The notes: generated from the sequence alone by a model not told the origin. A stretch of DNA of 64,000 bases from an uncultured Prevotellaceae bacterium (GCA_902786665.1 CADADN010000008.1:1-64000); one strand, 5' to 3'. Positions 1-8,692 are shown, counted from the first letter of the stretch. Program-made: numbers and translations.

Positions 1-320
1 CATATCCCCGCCCCTTGAGGGGAGGGGCAGGGGTGGGGTATTTGAGCCAAAGGTTATTCTTGTGTTTTTCTAATATGACGTTTTCAGCGCTCTGGGTGTG
101 GGCACTGTCTCTTGGCGTTGAAGTTACAGACCCCACCCCTGACCCCTCCCTTTGAGGGGCGGGGATGTTGCACTCCGAGTAAACATCCCCGGGTGTGGAC
201 ACTTTCTTTTGGCATTGAAGTTACAGACCCCACCCCTGACCCCTCCCCTTGAGGGGCGGGGATGTTGCACTCCGAGTGGGCATCCCGGGGTGTGGACACG
301 GTCTTTTGGCGTAGGTTGTT
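1..320. repeat. GC-rich tandem repeat, 97-bp unit, with G-quadruplex patterns
   Basis: Two near-identical 97-bp units lie at 114-210 and 211-307, with partial copies on both sides. Each carries four runs of C separated by one to three bases (131-150 and 228-248), so the minus strand fits a G-quadruplex pattern. A related run on the plus strand is at 19-38. The units also contain the hairpin-forming CCCCTT/AGGGG element. Small frames read through this block on both strands, but none looks like a protein family. The block is treated as non-coding. Confidence 0.75.
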
Positions 321-477
321 CATCTAATTTCAACCGCAGGTGGAAAAATTCCGACGCACAGCCGCTCGGCGACGAAAAAAAACGCTTGCCAAAGCAAGAA
401 TTAGGGGTTCCATTTTGTAATCTGCTTTTTCAAAAAAAATCCGTTTTGCTTTCTTTGCCAAGAGGTCTCGTCCAACA

Positions 478-545
478 ATCGGTGCGCATATCCCCTCCCC
501 TGTAGGGTCAGGTCTTGTGCCTGACCGCAAAGGGGCTGGGGTGGG
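478..545. repeat. Inverted repeat with C-rich and G-rich flanks
   Basis: A perfect 7-bp stem, GGTCAGG (506-512) and CCTGACC (520-526), is flanked outside by C runs at 491-500 and G runs at 532-546 that can extend the pairing. The left edge (ATCGGTGCGCATATCCCC, from 479) recurs with one change at about 3254-3271. This suggests a dispersed intergenic element. Confidence 0.5.
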
Positions 546-583
546 GTCTTTGATCAAAAGTCGATACAACAAATTGGACACCC
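544..583. repeat. 40-bp dispersed repeat, copy 1
   Basis: This stretch runs from GGGTCTTTGAT to TTGGACACCC. It is repeated at 13191-13230 with a single base difference. Both copies are intergenic and more than 12 kb apart. No coding frame is shared. It could be a conserved intergenic element or the edge of a former mobile element. Confidence 0.75.
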
Positions 584-721
584 AAAGAAAAATTAATGAT
601 TAATAGAAGTTTCCCACCCCATTCAAATGCGCTAATCTTCTATTTATCACGAATCTGCAGAAAAATGCATATAAACGCAAAAATAATTGAAACGAACCTA
701 TTATATATTAGGGAAAAAACG

Positions 722-824
722 TATTTTTGCAGTTGAAAAAACTGTGGTAACTCACGCAAAAAACACTCTAAAATGATTATACATCGCAAGAATATTCTCA
801 GATAAAATGGATAGTTTAGTTTTG
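722..824 (+). promoter_or_regulatory. Candidate promoters for the BspA-like gene
   Basis: Two matches to the Bacteroidota -7 element TAnnTTTG lie upstream: TATTTTTG at 722-729 and TAGTTTTG at 817-824. The second leaves a leader of about 40 nt before the ATG at 872. Neither has a clear TTTG -33 box at the usual distance, so strength and choice are uncertain. Confidence 0.4.
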
Positions 825-871
825 GTGAGTATTCTTGACAACTATTCCTCAAAATCGAAAAAAACGAAGAT

Positions 872-3178
872 ATGAAAACAACCTTATCAACAAGTTTTGC
901 CCGTGCGGCCATAACGCTGCTCATGACGCTATGTTTGACCACCACCATCCACGCAGGGGTCCTTGCTGTGTATTCCAACGACAACCACACCCTCTTTTTC
1001 ACAAAAAGAAATGGACTGGAGACAAGTTTGTCACAAGGTGGCCTTTTCACTCCAGAGGGTGGAAGTCGCTCGTTGAATGTCGCCTGGTACTATCAAATCG
1101 AGTCTGTTGACGCAGAAAGCCCGTATTGGGGTGACAGGTCGGACCTTGGCGATGTGCAAAAGGTAGTGTTTGAGTCTTCTTTCGCCGATGTGAAACCCAC
1201 GATGCTGAATAGTTGGTTCAGAGGCTTCAGCGGGTTGAAGAGCATGGACGGCCTTGAAAACTTCAACACCAGCGAGACCAGGAATATGAACATGATGTTC
1301 GCGAATTGCACCAGTTTGACATCATTAAGCCTCAATTATTTCAATACGGCAAAGGTGACTACCATGAACTCCATGTTCCATGGGTGCACAAATCTTATTA
1401 ACCTCTACATCAGCAGCTTCAACACTGCGAATGTGACCAGTATGACAGGGATGTTCGCGATGTGCGAGCAAGTTGTTGGCATTTATATCGGTGATGGATG
1501 GACTACTGCCAATGTGCAAAGTTCAGGGTCGATGTTCCAATGGTGTAAGAAAATTGTCGGGCAAGACGGCACAACCTACGACAGCAGTGTCACAGACAAG
1601 AGAAAAGCCCATGCCGGTTCTGGGGGATATATGCGAAAGCAGGTTTTGTACCAACCTGCTGCAGTTTATTGCGCCGACTCCAAGGCCATGTATTTCACCA
1701 GGAGTTTCAATCCAAACAATGCCTATTACTCCCCCGAGGGTGGCACCGAGACATACTCCGTCGCTGCCTATTGGTACGATACCGACGTGACGGAAACCGG
1801 TGAATATCCTGAATGGTACCGCAACTACAGCATGAAAAGCAACGTGACCACGGTTGCCTTCGAACCATCGTTCAATTCTGTAAAACCCATAAGTACAAAA
1901 AGATGGTTCATGGATTTCACAAAACTGTCTTCCGTGCTGAGGATGAACAACCTGAACACGAGTGATGTGACAAACATTGAGGCGATGTTCTATGGATGCG
2001 CCCGACTCACCTCGCTCGACCTGACAGACTTCGTTACGGGCAAAGTTACGGAAATGTCATCCATGTTTGGAAGCTGCACCGCACTCACCACCCTCGACCT
2101 GAGCAGTTTCGACACGGGCAAAGTGAACCAAACAGCCTATATGTTCAAAGGATGCTCAAAGCTTAAGAGCATCTACATCGGCACCAAATGGAACCTTTCC
2201 AGAGTAAGCGATATCGGTTCCATACAGATGTTCCAAAACTGCACCGACATCGTCGGGCAGGACGGCACTACCTACGACAGCAATTACACGAACAAGACCA
2301 AGGCCCATGCCGACGCTGGCGGCTATATGCGCGTACATACCACACCGCTCACTTTATACGACGGCAGCGACAACACCTCGTTGATAACCAGTGCGATGGA
2401 ATCAGACGGCTATTACGATGTCACCCTCTCTGGCCGCATGCTCTACAAGGATGGCTCGTGGAACACCCTGTGCCTGCCGTTCGACCTCAAGGCCACACAG
2501 ATAGCAACGATGCTCGAGAGCCCCGAAAAGATCATGACACTCGACAATGCAAGCATTGCCAATGGCACGTTGACAATGAATTTCAAGGAAGCCACTTCCA
2601 TCGAGGCGGGCAAACCCTATATCATCAAGTGGGCTAAGGCTGACGATTACGTCAACGACAAGACCCACAACCTTTATCAGCCGACGTTCAAAGCAGTGAG
2701 AGTAAGCAAGGACCTTGCCGACATCACCACCGACGGCGTCACGTTCAAAGGGCTTTACAAACCACTCGTCATCGCCAAGTCAGGCGACAGAGCGAAGCTA
2801 TACCTTGGTGCCGACAACAAACTCTACTTTGCCGAAATATCCTTCAACATCAATGCGTTCCATGGATATTTCCAGTTAGGCAAGGACATGGTCATCTCAA
2901 ACCTGGGCGATGTGAATGGCGACAGGAATCTCAACGTGACAGATGTGACCTGTCTCGTGAACAAAATCTTGGGCATTCACGAAAGCCACTTCATCTTCGG
3001 GAATGCCGACATCAACGGTGACGGACAGGTCACCGTGACTGATGTGACGGAAATGGTGAACCTCATCCTCAACAACAGCAGAAACATCTATAATGTAGTG
3101 GTCAACACCGATGGCTCTTCCATCAGTTTTGAAGATGGTGGAAGTGGACCCGCAAGAGAAAGGAAGATTGGAGATTGA
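872..3178 (+). CDS. BspA-like surface protein (DUF285 repeats) with dockerin-like tail
   Basis: This 768-residue protein starts with a signal peptide ending near TTIHA. It contains an internal duplication of about 232 residues: both halves open with a short beta-rich segment (about 28 and 260) and continue with BspA/DUF285 leucine-rich-like repeats of the form 'SMF.GC..L..LDLS.F.T..V'. Both halves close with the same GQDGTTYDS...GGYMR block (near 229 and 461). Residues about 490-670 form an unassigned beta-rich region. At about 680-740 two dockerin-like calcium loops occur, DVNGDRNLNVTDV and DINGDGQVTVTDV. BspA-like proteins act in adhesion and host or coaggregation contacts on the cell surface; the partner here is unknown. 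It stands alone, with repeats on both sides. The family call is firm; the role of the dockerin-like pair is inference. Confidence 0.85.
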   Translation: MKTTLSTSFARAAITLLMTLCLTTTIHAGVLAVYSNDNHTLFFTKRNGLETSLSQGGLFTPEGGSRSLNVAWYYQIESVDAESPYWGDRSDLGDVQKVVFESSFADVKPTMLNSWFRGFSGLKSMDGLENFNTSETRNMNMMFANCTSLTSLSLNYFNTAKVTTMNSMFHGCTNLINLYISSFNTANVTSMTGMFAMCEQVVGIYIGDGWTTANVQSSGSMFQWCKKIVGQDGTTYDSSVTDKRKAHAGSGGYMRKQVLYQPAAVYCADSKAMYFTRSFNPNNAYYSPEGGTETYSVAAYWYDTDVTETGEYPEWYRNYSMKSNVTTVAFEPSFNSVKPISTKRWFMDFTKLSSVLRMNNLNTSDVTNIEAMFYGCARLTSLDLTDFVTGKVTEMSSMFGSCTALTTLDLSSFDTGKVNQTAYMFKGCSKLKSIYIGTKWNLSRVSDIGSIQMFQNCTDIVGQDGTTYDSNYTNKTKAHADAGGYMRVHTTPLTLYDGSDNTSLITSAMESDGYYDVTLSGRMLYKDGSWNTLCLPFDLKATQIATMLESPEKIMTLDNASIANGTLTMNFKEATSIEAGKPYIIKWAKADDYVNDKTHNLYQPTFKAVRVSKDLADITTDGVTFKGLYKPLVIAKSGDRAKLYLGADNKLYFAEISFNINAFHGYFQLGKDMVISNLGDVNGDRNLNVTDVTCLVNKILGIHESHFIFGNADINGDGQVTVTDVTEMVNLILNNSRNIYNVVVNTDGSSISFEDGGSGPARERKIGD

Positions 3179-3964
3179 AAAGCAGCAGAGGTGTTGAGCA
3201 ATCGCCATCTCCGCAGGGACTTACTTCATATTTGTCCGTAAAACGCCAAGTCATCGGTGCGCACATCCCCACCCATACAAGTTATTCTTCTTTATACACA
3301 AGTCTGTAAACAATTGGCCAACAAGACATTATTGATTGTAGAAGATTGCAATAAACAAGATGAAAAAGGAAGAAAAAGGAAAGTAAAAGGAGGAAAATAT
3401 GAAAGAAGAATGAAAAAGTGCCAAGGCACTCACAAAAAGGAAGAAAAAATTTTTCCTCCTTTTTGAGAAACGCTTGCGATTTTTTCTTACTCACAACTAT
3501 TTTTCTTGCCTTTTTATTTCTTTTTTAGCGAAGCGTTTTTAATTAACTTAAGTTTCGGAAGTAAAAATGCCTTGCAAAACTAGGGCTTGTTTTGTATGGC
3601 AACCGGTTGTGAAATGAAGCCCGAAGGGCTGGGACGACCACAGGCAGGTGGTGGAGCGAAGCGTAACCCCTGCTTGACGGTGATATGGAATCAACAACCC
3701 CGAAGGGGTGGCAGAGCAACGATATGAAGTGTATGAAGTTGTCATTCTGCCCACCCCTTCGGGGGTCGTTCAACATCAAACCAAGATATAGCTCAAGTAC
3801 GAAGTAATAAATCCTCACAAATGGAAGCTTTTGACGGAATCATCGTTTGGCTATCCATGGATTTTTTAAGAATCTACTGTAAATAATTGAAAATCAATAT
3901 AACCGAACTTCCGAAATTTAAATCTGCCAAGTTAAAAAAAACAATTAACGAAGCGTCTTGTCGG
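3179..3964. other. Intergenic region with A-rich stretch and repeat-like element
   Basis: No convincing gene is seen here. 3340-3540 is extremely A/T-rich, with purine runs on the plus strand. 3580-3800 contains a GC-richer element with paired CCCCGAAGGGGTG-type motifs (3697-3709 and an inverted relative at 3754-3770). Such elements are common between genes in Bacteroidales and yield spurious short frames; I treat it as a non-coding dispersed repeat. Confidence 0.5.
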
Positions 3965-4615
3965 TTATTTCAAAAGATGCACTACCCTGCCCTCTATCTG
4001 TATCTCACCAGCCTCCTGCATCTCTCTGAGACACCGCTGCAAAGAATACTTCTGTATGCCGAAATGCTCAGCCAGTGCCTGCCGGGAGAGAGGAATCCGC
4101 AAATGTCGACTCTGTTGCTTCTTTTGTTCTTCTTTGAAATATATTTCAACCTTCTCACGTACACTCATAGAGAGCATCGACACTTTCTTGGTGAGAAACG
4201 ACACGATATTGGAAAGGATGCGAATCTCATTGAAGGCTATACGACTGTCTATAAGAATCAGCGCTTCCACATCCGTGCGCATAAGCCGTAGGACACGGGT
4301 GTCGACAACAGCCTCTACAGTCACAGGATAGTGGTTGTCGGCAGCAAAGAGAAAAGCGGGCGCCAACATGTTGCCGGAATGATGCAAATTGAGGGTGATG
4401 ATTTTGCCCGATGGACTCATCATGGAGGCTGTCATCTCACCGCTGATGACAATATCAGCATGAAGGCACTCGTCACCCGCCATGGCGAAGAGAGTACCTC
4501 GCTTATACGTCAGCACACGATAGCGCACACTATGCATCGCATTCATGATCTCCTCGTCGGTCAGTCCCTTGAAAAGCTGGCAGGAAGACAATCCTCTTAA
4601 TGTATCTATATCCAT
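3965..4615 (-). CDS. Crp/Fnr-family transcriptional regulator
   Basis: The 216-residue protein has a cyclic-nucleotide-binding-type beta-roll sensor (about residues 15-120), a dimerisation helix (about 125-165) and a C-terminal winged helix-turn-helix with SRQALAEHFGIQKYSLQRCLREM. The N-terminal cysteine cluster of classical FNR is absent: only Cys12, Cys50 and one cysteine in the recognition helix region are present. Oxygen sensing through an iron-sulfur cluster is therefore unlikely. It is divergent from nrfHA, and a palindrome suited to this family lies in the shared intergenic region. I infer that it controls the nitrite reductase operon, perhaps in response to nitrite or nitric oxide as HcpR-type regulators do. 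The subfamily is not settled. Confidence 0.85.
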   Translation of the reverse strand: MDIDTLRGLSSCQLFKGLTDEEIMNAMHSVRYRVLTYKRGTLFAMAGDECLHADIVISGEMTASMMSPSGKIITLNLHHSGNMLAPAFLFAADNHYPVTVEAVVDTRVLRLMRTDVEALILIDSRIAFNEIRILSNIVSFLTKKVSMLSMSVREKVEIYFKEEQKKQQSRHLRIPLSRQALAEHFGIQKYSLQRCLREMQEAGEIQIEGRVVHLLK

Positions 4616-4689
4616 ACTTCAATAAATGAAAAGCATCACATGGCAAAGATGGTGAAAAAGCGAGCGCAATGCTTCCTATCTTTGCTTAG

Positions 4690-4697
4690 CAAAGGTA
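4690..4697 (-). promoter_or_regulatory. -7 promoter element of the Crp/Fnr gene
   Basis: CAAAGGTA on the plus strand reads TACCTTTG on the minus strand, a match to TAnnTTTG. It places transcription start near 4686, about 70 nt before the start codon at 4615. No clear -33 box is visible. Confidence 0.5.
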
Positions 4698-4747
4698 AAA
4701 ACAAATTGTGAATTTTTCTAAAATTTAACAAATTTTATATATCAGGA

Positions 4748-4761
4748 GTAACAATTGTTAC
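4748..4761. promoter_or_regulatory. Perfect palindrome, probable Crp/Fnr-type operator of nrfHA
   Basis: GTAACAATTGTTAC is a perfect 14-bp palindrome centred at 4754.5. The nrfH -7 element implies a start near 4796, which puts the palindrome at about -41.5, the class II activator position for Crp/Fnr proteins. It occupies the place of a -33 box, and none is otherwise present. The neighbouring divergent regulator is the obvious candidate to bind it. Confidence 0.6.
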
Positions 4762-4784
4762 CCTTCTTTTTCCTCATTAATGAG

Positions 4785-4792
4785 TATTTTTG
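4785..4792 (+). promoter_or_regulatory. -7 promoter element of nrfHA
   Basis: TATTTTTG matches TAnnTTTG. A transcript would begin near 4796, so the in-frame ATG at 4780 lies upstream of transcription and cannot be used. The ATG at 4813 is the likely nrfH start. Confidence 0.6.
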
Positions 4793-4812
4793 TGTTAAAA
4801 TATAAAATATCC

Positions 4813-5406
4813 ATGAAGATTATTGATCAAATCATCGACAGATTCTCTTACAAGCAAAAAGTGGGACTGCTCATCTTGGGTGGTGTGATGGTGGGCTTAG
4901 GGGGGCTGTTTATGTATTTGCTCCGGGCACATACCTATATAGCCGACAATCCTTCAGCCTGCGTCAACTGTCATATCATGACACCCTACTACGCCTCGTG
5001 GAGCCATTCTTCGCATGGCAGAGACGCCACTTGCAACGATTGTCATGTGCCCCACTCCAGTTTGGTGGCAAAATACGGTTTCAAGGCGATGGACGGCATG
5101 AAGCATGTGGCCTATTTTGTCACCCACTCCGAGCGACAAGCCATCATGGCAGAAGATATGAGCGCCCAGGTGATCATGAACAACTGCATCCGTTGCCACA
5201 CCCAGCTCAACCAAGAGTTTGTCAATACCGGCCGCATCGACTATATGATGGCCAAACGCGGTGAAGGCAAAGCCTGCTGGGACTGCCACCGCAACGTACC
5301 CCATGGCGGCATGAACTCACTGTCGAGCACACCAGCAGCAGAGGGTGTGACTCCATTGCCGCCAAGTCCAGTGCCAAAATGGCTTCATGGCATGATAGGC
5401 AGGTAA
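4813..5406 (+). CDS. nrfH: NrfH, cytochrome c nitrite reductase small (membrane) subunit
   Basis: The 197-residue NapC/NrfH-family tetraheme protein passes electrons from menaquinol to NrfA on the outer face of the cytoplasmic membrane. One N-terminal transmembrane helix (about 17-37) is followed by four CxxCH motifs: CVNCH (50-54), CNDCH, CIRCH and CWDCH. The first is followed by Met (CVNCHIM), as expected for the unusual methionine-ligated heme 1 of NrfH. The start at 4813 is preferred over the in-frame ATG at 4780 because the -7 promoter element lies between them. It is the first gene of nrfH-nrfA-resB-ccsA, with nrfA 53 nt downstream. Confidence 0.93.
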   Translation: MKIIDQIIDRFSYKQKVGLLILGGVMVGLGGLFMYLLRAHTYIADNPSACVNCHIMTPYYASWSHSSHGRDATCNDCHVPHSSLVAKYGFKAMDGMKHVAYFVTHSERQAIMAEDMSAQVIMNNCIRCHTQLNQEFVNTGRIDYMMAKRGEGKACWDCHRNVPHGGMNSLSSTPAAEGVTPLPPSPVPKWLHGMIGR

Positions 5407-5459
5407 TGCCAGAACTTCTCTACTTCTATCCCAAACCGAAATTTGAAAAAACAAATATT

Positions 5460-7007
5460 ATGGCAAAAAAATTGAAAAAATGGCAAGGCTGGGCACTCTT
5501 CGGAGGTTCCATGATCTTAGTGTTTCTTTTAGGCCTGCTCGTGTCATCGTTGATGGAACGTCGGGCCGAGGTGGCCAGTGTGTTCAACAACAAGCGTACG
5601 GAGTTTACCGACTCCATCATCGCACAAAACGAGAAGTTCAAGGCAGACTATCCACGTGAGTACGAAACATGGGCAATGACCGAGGACACCACGTTCAAGT
5701 CAAAGTTCAACAGTTCTCAAGAGGTCGATGTACTGGAGGCACGTCCTGAAATGGTGGTGTTGTGGGCTGGCTACGCTTTCTCACGTCATTACAACACGCC
5801 CCGTGGGCACAAGCACGCTCTTGAGGACATGCGCAAGATACTGCGCACGGGCAACCCCGGCATACAGATAGGAGCCGACTCTATCGCCGCAGACATGCAG
5901 CCAGCTACTTGCTGGACATGCAAGGGGCCTGATGTACCTCGCATGATGCGCGAATTGAGTGATTCGAAGTCTGTCATGGACCCAGCCAACTTCTATGCCA
6001 AGAAGTGGAGTGAATTGGGTGCCGAAGAAGTGAACACCATAGGCTGTTCCGACTGTCACGATGCACGCACGATGGATTTGCGCCCAGCACGCCCCGCCAT
6101 CTACGAGGCTTTTGCCCGTGTGGGCAAGGATGTGAAGAAAGCTTCCCATCAGGAAATGCGCTCACTGGTTTGTGCGCAGTGCCACGTGGAGTATTACTTC
6201 ATCAAACCCAACGACCCAGACAACCCAGGCAAGGCCAATTACTTGGTCTTCCCCCAACACTATGGCCTGACCTGCGAGGCTGCAGAGAAGTGGTTTGACG
6301 AGATTGGTTTCTACGACTATATTCACCCTCTGTCCAAAACCAAGATCCTGAAAGCCCAGCATCCAGGCTGGGAAATGTCACAACAGGGCATCCACGCCCA
6401 ACGTGGCGTCAGTTGTGCCGACTGTCACATGCCTTATAAGAGCGAGGGTGGAGTAAAGTTCTCCGACCATCAAATCATGTCGCCGCTGGCTAAGATAGAC
6501 CGTACCTGCCAAACCTGTCACCGTCAGGACGCCGAGGTGTTGCGCCAAAATGTCTATGAGCGTCAGGAAAAGTGCAACGAGGTGCGCGACCGTGCCGAGC
6601 AGGAGTTAGCCCGCGCCCACTTCGAGGCGAAGTTCATCATCGACAAGGGGGCAACCGAGGCAGAGATGGCTCCCATCCAGGCTCTGCTGCGAAAGAGCCA
6701 ATGGCGTTGGGACTATGCCATCGCCTCACACGGTGCCACCTTCCATGCTCCCCAGGAGGTGACCCGTCTGCTCTCCCACTCTGTAGACTATGCTCAGCAG
6801 GCACGTCTGTTGATTGCCCGTGTGGCTGCCAAGTATGGTCACATCGGCGAGATTCCCGTACCCGACTATTCCACCAAGGCGAAGGCTCAGGCTGCCATCG
6901 GTCTCGATATGAAGACTTTGAACGCCAACAAGCAGCGCTTCTTGCAAGAGATTGAGCCTAAATGGATAGAGGAAGCAAAAAAGAACGGCAAACTCATATC
7001 ACTCTGA
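5460..7007 (+). CDS. nrfA: NrfA, ammonia-forming cytochrome c nitrite reductase
   Basis: NrfA reduces nitrite to ammonium with six electrons in the periplasm. From the ATG at 5460 the protein has 515 residues, an N-terminal hydrophobic anchor or signal segment, and five heme motifs in the usual order. The active-site motif is CWTCK (Cys151, Cys154, Lys155), where lysine replaces histidine as the proximal ligand; the others are CSDCH, CAQCH, CADCH and CQTCH. The frame is open from 5379, but the extension overlaps nrfH and lacks a signal, so MAKKLKKW is taken as the start. Its stop overlaps the start of resB by one base (TGATG), showing translational coupling to the maturation genes. Confidence 0.96.
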   Translation: MAKKLKKWQGWALFGGSMILVFLLGLLVSSLMERRAEVASVFNNKRTEFTDSIIAQNEKFKADYPREYETWAMTEDTTFKSKFNSSQEVDVLEARPEMVVLWAGYAFSRHYNTPRGHKHALEDMRKILRTGNPGIQIGADSIAADMQPATCWTCKGPDVPRMMRELSDSKSVMDPANFYAKKWSELGAEEVNTIGCSDCHDARTMDLRPARPAIYEAFARVGKDVKKASHQEMRSLVCAQCHVEYYFIKPNDPDNPGKANYLVFPQHYGLTCEAAEKWFDEIGFYDYIHPLSKTKILKAQHPGWEMSQQGIHAQRGVSCADCHMPYKSEGGVKFSDHQIMSPLAKIDRTCQTCHRQDAEVLRQNVYERQEKCNEVRDRAEQELARAHFEAKFIIDKGATEAEMAPIQALLRKSQWRWDYAIASHGATFHAPQEVTRLLSHSVDYAQQARLLIARVAAKYGHIGEIPVPDYSTKAKAQAAIGLDMKTLNANKQRFLQEIEPKWIEEAKKNGKLISL

Positions 7008-7891
7008 TGTGGACCAAGCCATGGACACTCCGTGAAGGCTTCATCATCTGTTGTGGCCTGGTAGTGGCAGGACTGATGCTCGAACTGAGTGTCGGCCCTG
7101 TCATTTGGGATTCGTTTGCCTGGCCGGCCAACGCCATTGTGCTCGCAGGCCTTATCGTGTTGTGTGTCAGCATTTACCTGCTTCGCCAACGGACATATGC
7201 CTTCCGTTTCCTAAGCACCTATCGCGCGGCGGTGCCGGTGCTGCTCTTCGCGGTGACCCTCACCATCATCATGGGCCTCACACGTCAGTCCGCCAACGGA
7301 GCCTGGATTTACAACATGCTTTCTTTCTGGCCTTTTGTGCTGGTGTATGTATATATCACCGTCATACTCTCCCAAGTCATCATACACCATATCCTGCATT
7401 TCCACTGGCGGCGCGACATCCCCTTCCTGCTCAACCATCTCGGACTCTTCATTGCTATCACCACAGCCACTCTAGGCAACGCCGACATGCAACGTCTGAA
7501 GATGATCACCGCCATCGGAGAGCCGGAGTGGCGTGCCCTCAGCGACGACGACTTGGTCAAGGAACTTCCCATCGCCATCGAACTGAAACGATTCATCATG
7601 GAGGAGTATGACGACGGCACCCCCAAACGCTTCGCCTCTGAGGTGCAGATTCTGACCAAAACGGGTAAGAACATCCAAGCCACTGTCGATGTGAACAAAC
7701 CTGTCGAGGTGGAGGGATGGAAAATCTATCAATATGGCTATGACACGGCGATGGGCAGTATGAGCAACATCAGTATCTTGGAACTGGTGAGCGACCCTTG
7801 GTTGCCAGCAGTCTACACCGGTATCTACATGATGCTGGCGGGCGCTGTATGTATGTTTGTCTTAGGAGTAAGGAGGAGGAGTAAGCCATGA
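7007..7891 (+). CDS. resB: ResB/Ccs1-like cytochrome c biogenesis protein
   Basis: This 294-residue membrane protein has several hydrophobic helices in the first 170 residues, a periplasmic domain (about 175-265) and a last helix near the C-terminus. ResB/Ccs1 works with CcsA in system II cytochrome c maturation, carrying heme across the membrane and attaching it to CxxCH motifs. The start at 7007 overlaps the nrfA stop; an upstream in-frame ATG at 6962 lies inside nrfA and adds a charged, non-membrane extension. The stop overlaps the ccsA start by four bases. It is shorter than many ResB proteins, as is usual for the Bacteroidales nrf-linked form. Confidence 0.85.
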   Translation: MWTKPWTLREGFIICCGLVVAGLMLELSVGPVIWDSFAWPANAIVLAGLIVLCVSIYLLRQRTYAFRFLSTYRAAVPVLLFAVTLTIIMGLTRQSANGAWIYNMLSFWPFVLVYVYITVILSQVIIHHILHFHWRRDIPFLLNHLGLFIAITTATLGNADMQRLKMITAIGEPEWRALSDDDLVKELPIAIELKRFIMEEYDDGTPKRFASEVQILTKTGKNIQATVDVNKPVEVEGWKIYQYGYDTAMGSMSNISILELVSDPWLPAVYTGIYMMLAGAVCMFVLGVRRRSKP

Positions 7892-8673
7892 GTTGGGATC
7901 AATTTATCTATTTTGCTTCCGTGGCGCTGCTACTGTGGATAGCGGGGGCCGTCGGAGCATGGAAAGAAAAAAGTCGCATCGCAGTTCTTTTCACCGCGGC
8001 CGGCCTGGCTGTGTTTTTCTGTTACATCCTTCTCATATGGGTATCCTTGGAACGCCCACCTCTCCGCACCATGGGCGAGACACGGTTGTGGTATTCCCTT
8101 TTCCTGCCACTGGCAGGCCTCATGGTCTATAGCCGATGGAAATACAAGTGGATACTCACTTTCTCGACCATACTCGCCACCGTCTTCATCTGCGTCAACC
8201 TCTTCAAGCCTGAGATTCACTCCAAGACGCTGATGCCAGCATTGCAAAGCCCATGGTTCGCCCCCCATGTCATCGTCTATATGTTTGCCTACGCTCTCCT
8301 CGGTGCCGCTACCGTCATGGCGCTCTATCTGCTGTTTTTCAAGAAAGACCACGCGTCGGCAGATGAGATGGAAATCACCGACAACCTCGTATACGTGGGA
8401 CTGGCCTTCATGACCATCGGCATGCTCTTCGGTGCCTTATGGGCCAAAGAGGCATGGGGGCACTACTGGTCGTGGGACCCCAAGGAGACATGGGCGGCCA
8501 TCACCTGGTTTGCCTATTTAGCCTACATCCACTACCGGCTGATGCCTCACCACCGTCTACGTCTGTCGCTATGGATGCTCATCGCCGCTTTCATCCTGCT
8601 CCAAATGTGCTGGTGGGGCATCAATTACTTGCCATCCGCACAGGGAAGTTCAGTGCACACCTATTCTACTTGA
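7888..8673 (+). CDS. ccsA: CcsA-like cytochrome c heme lyase subunit
   Basis: The 261-residue polytopic membrane protein carries the heme-handling tryptophan-rich signature WGHYWSWDPKETW starting at Trp190, the hallmark of CcsA/CcmF/CcmC proteins. A C-terminal histidine (SSVHTYS) matches the conserved heme-ligand histidine near the end of CcsA. Its ATG overlaps the resB stop (ATGA), and a purine-rich GGAGGAGTAAG site precedes it. Together with ResB it should attach heme to NrfH and NrfA. Because NrfA has a CxxCK motif, this dedicated pair may be the one able to mature it; that point is inference. Confidence 0.9.
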   Translation: MSWDQFIYFASVALLLWIAGAVGAWKEKSRIAVLFTAAGLAVFFCYILLIWVSLERPPLRTMGETRLWYSLFLPLAGLMVYSRWKYKWILTFSTILATVFICVNLFKPEIHSKTLMPALQSPWFAPHVIVYMFAYALLGAATVMALYLLFFKKDHASADEMEITDNLVYVGLAFMTIGMLFGALWAKEAWGHYWSWDPKETWAAITWFAYLAYIHYRLMPHHRLRLSLWMLIAAFILLQMCWWGINYLPSAQGSSVHTYST

Positions 8674-8692
8674 ATTTTGGGGTTCATAAGCG

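Noticed and set aside
84-505. Short frames on both strands through the 97-bp repeats
   Set aside because: They translate the tandem repeats and G-rich hairpins and have no independent support.
3543-3818. Short frames with SPSSRGYASLHHLPVVVP-type sequence
   Set aside because: Such frames come from a dispersed GC-rich intergenic element in Bacteroidales. Several overlapping frames on the same strand look equally plausible, and none has protein character.
3887-4291. A 134-codon plus-strand frame opposite the Crp/Fnr gene
   Set aside because: It overlaps the well-supported regulator in antisense and has no recognisable domain.
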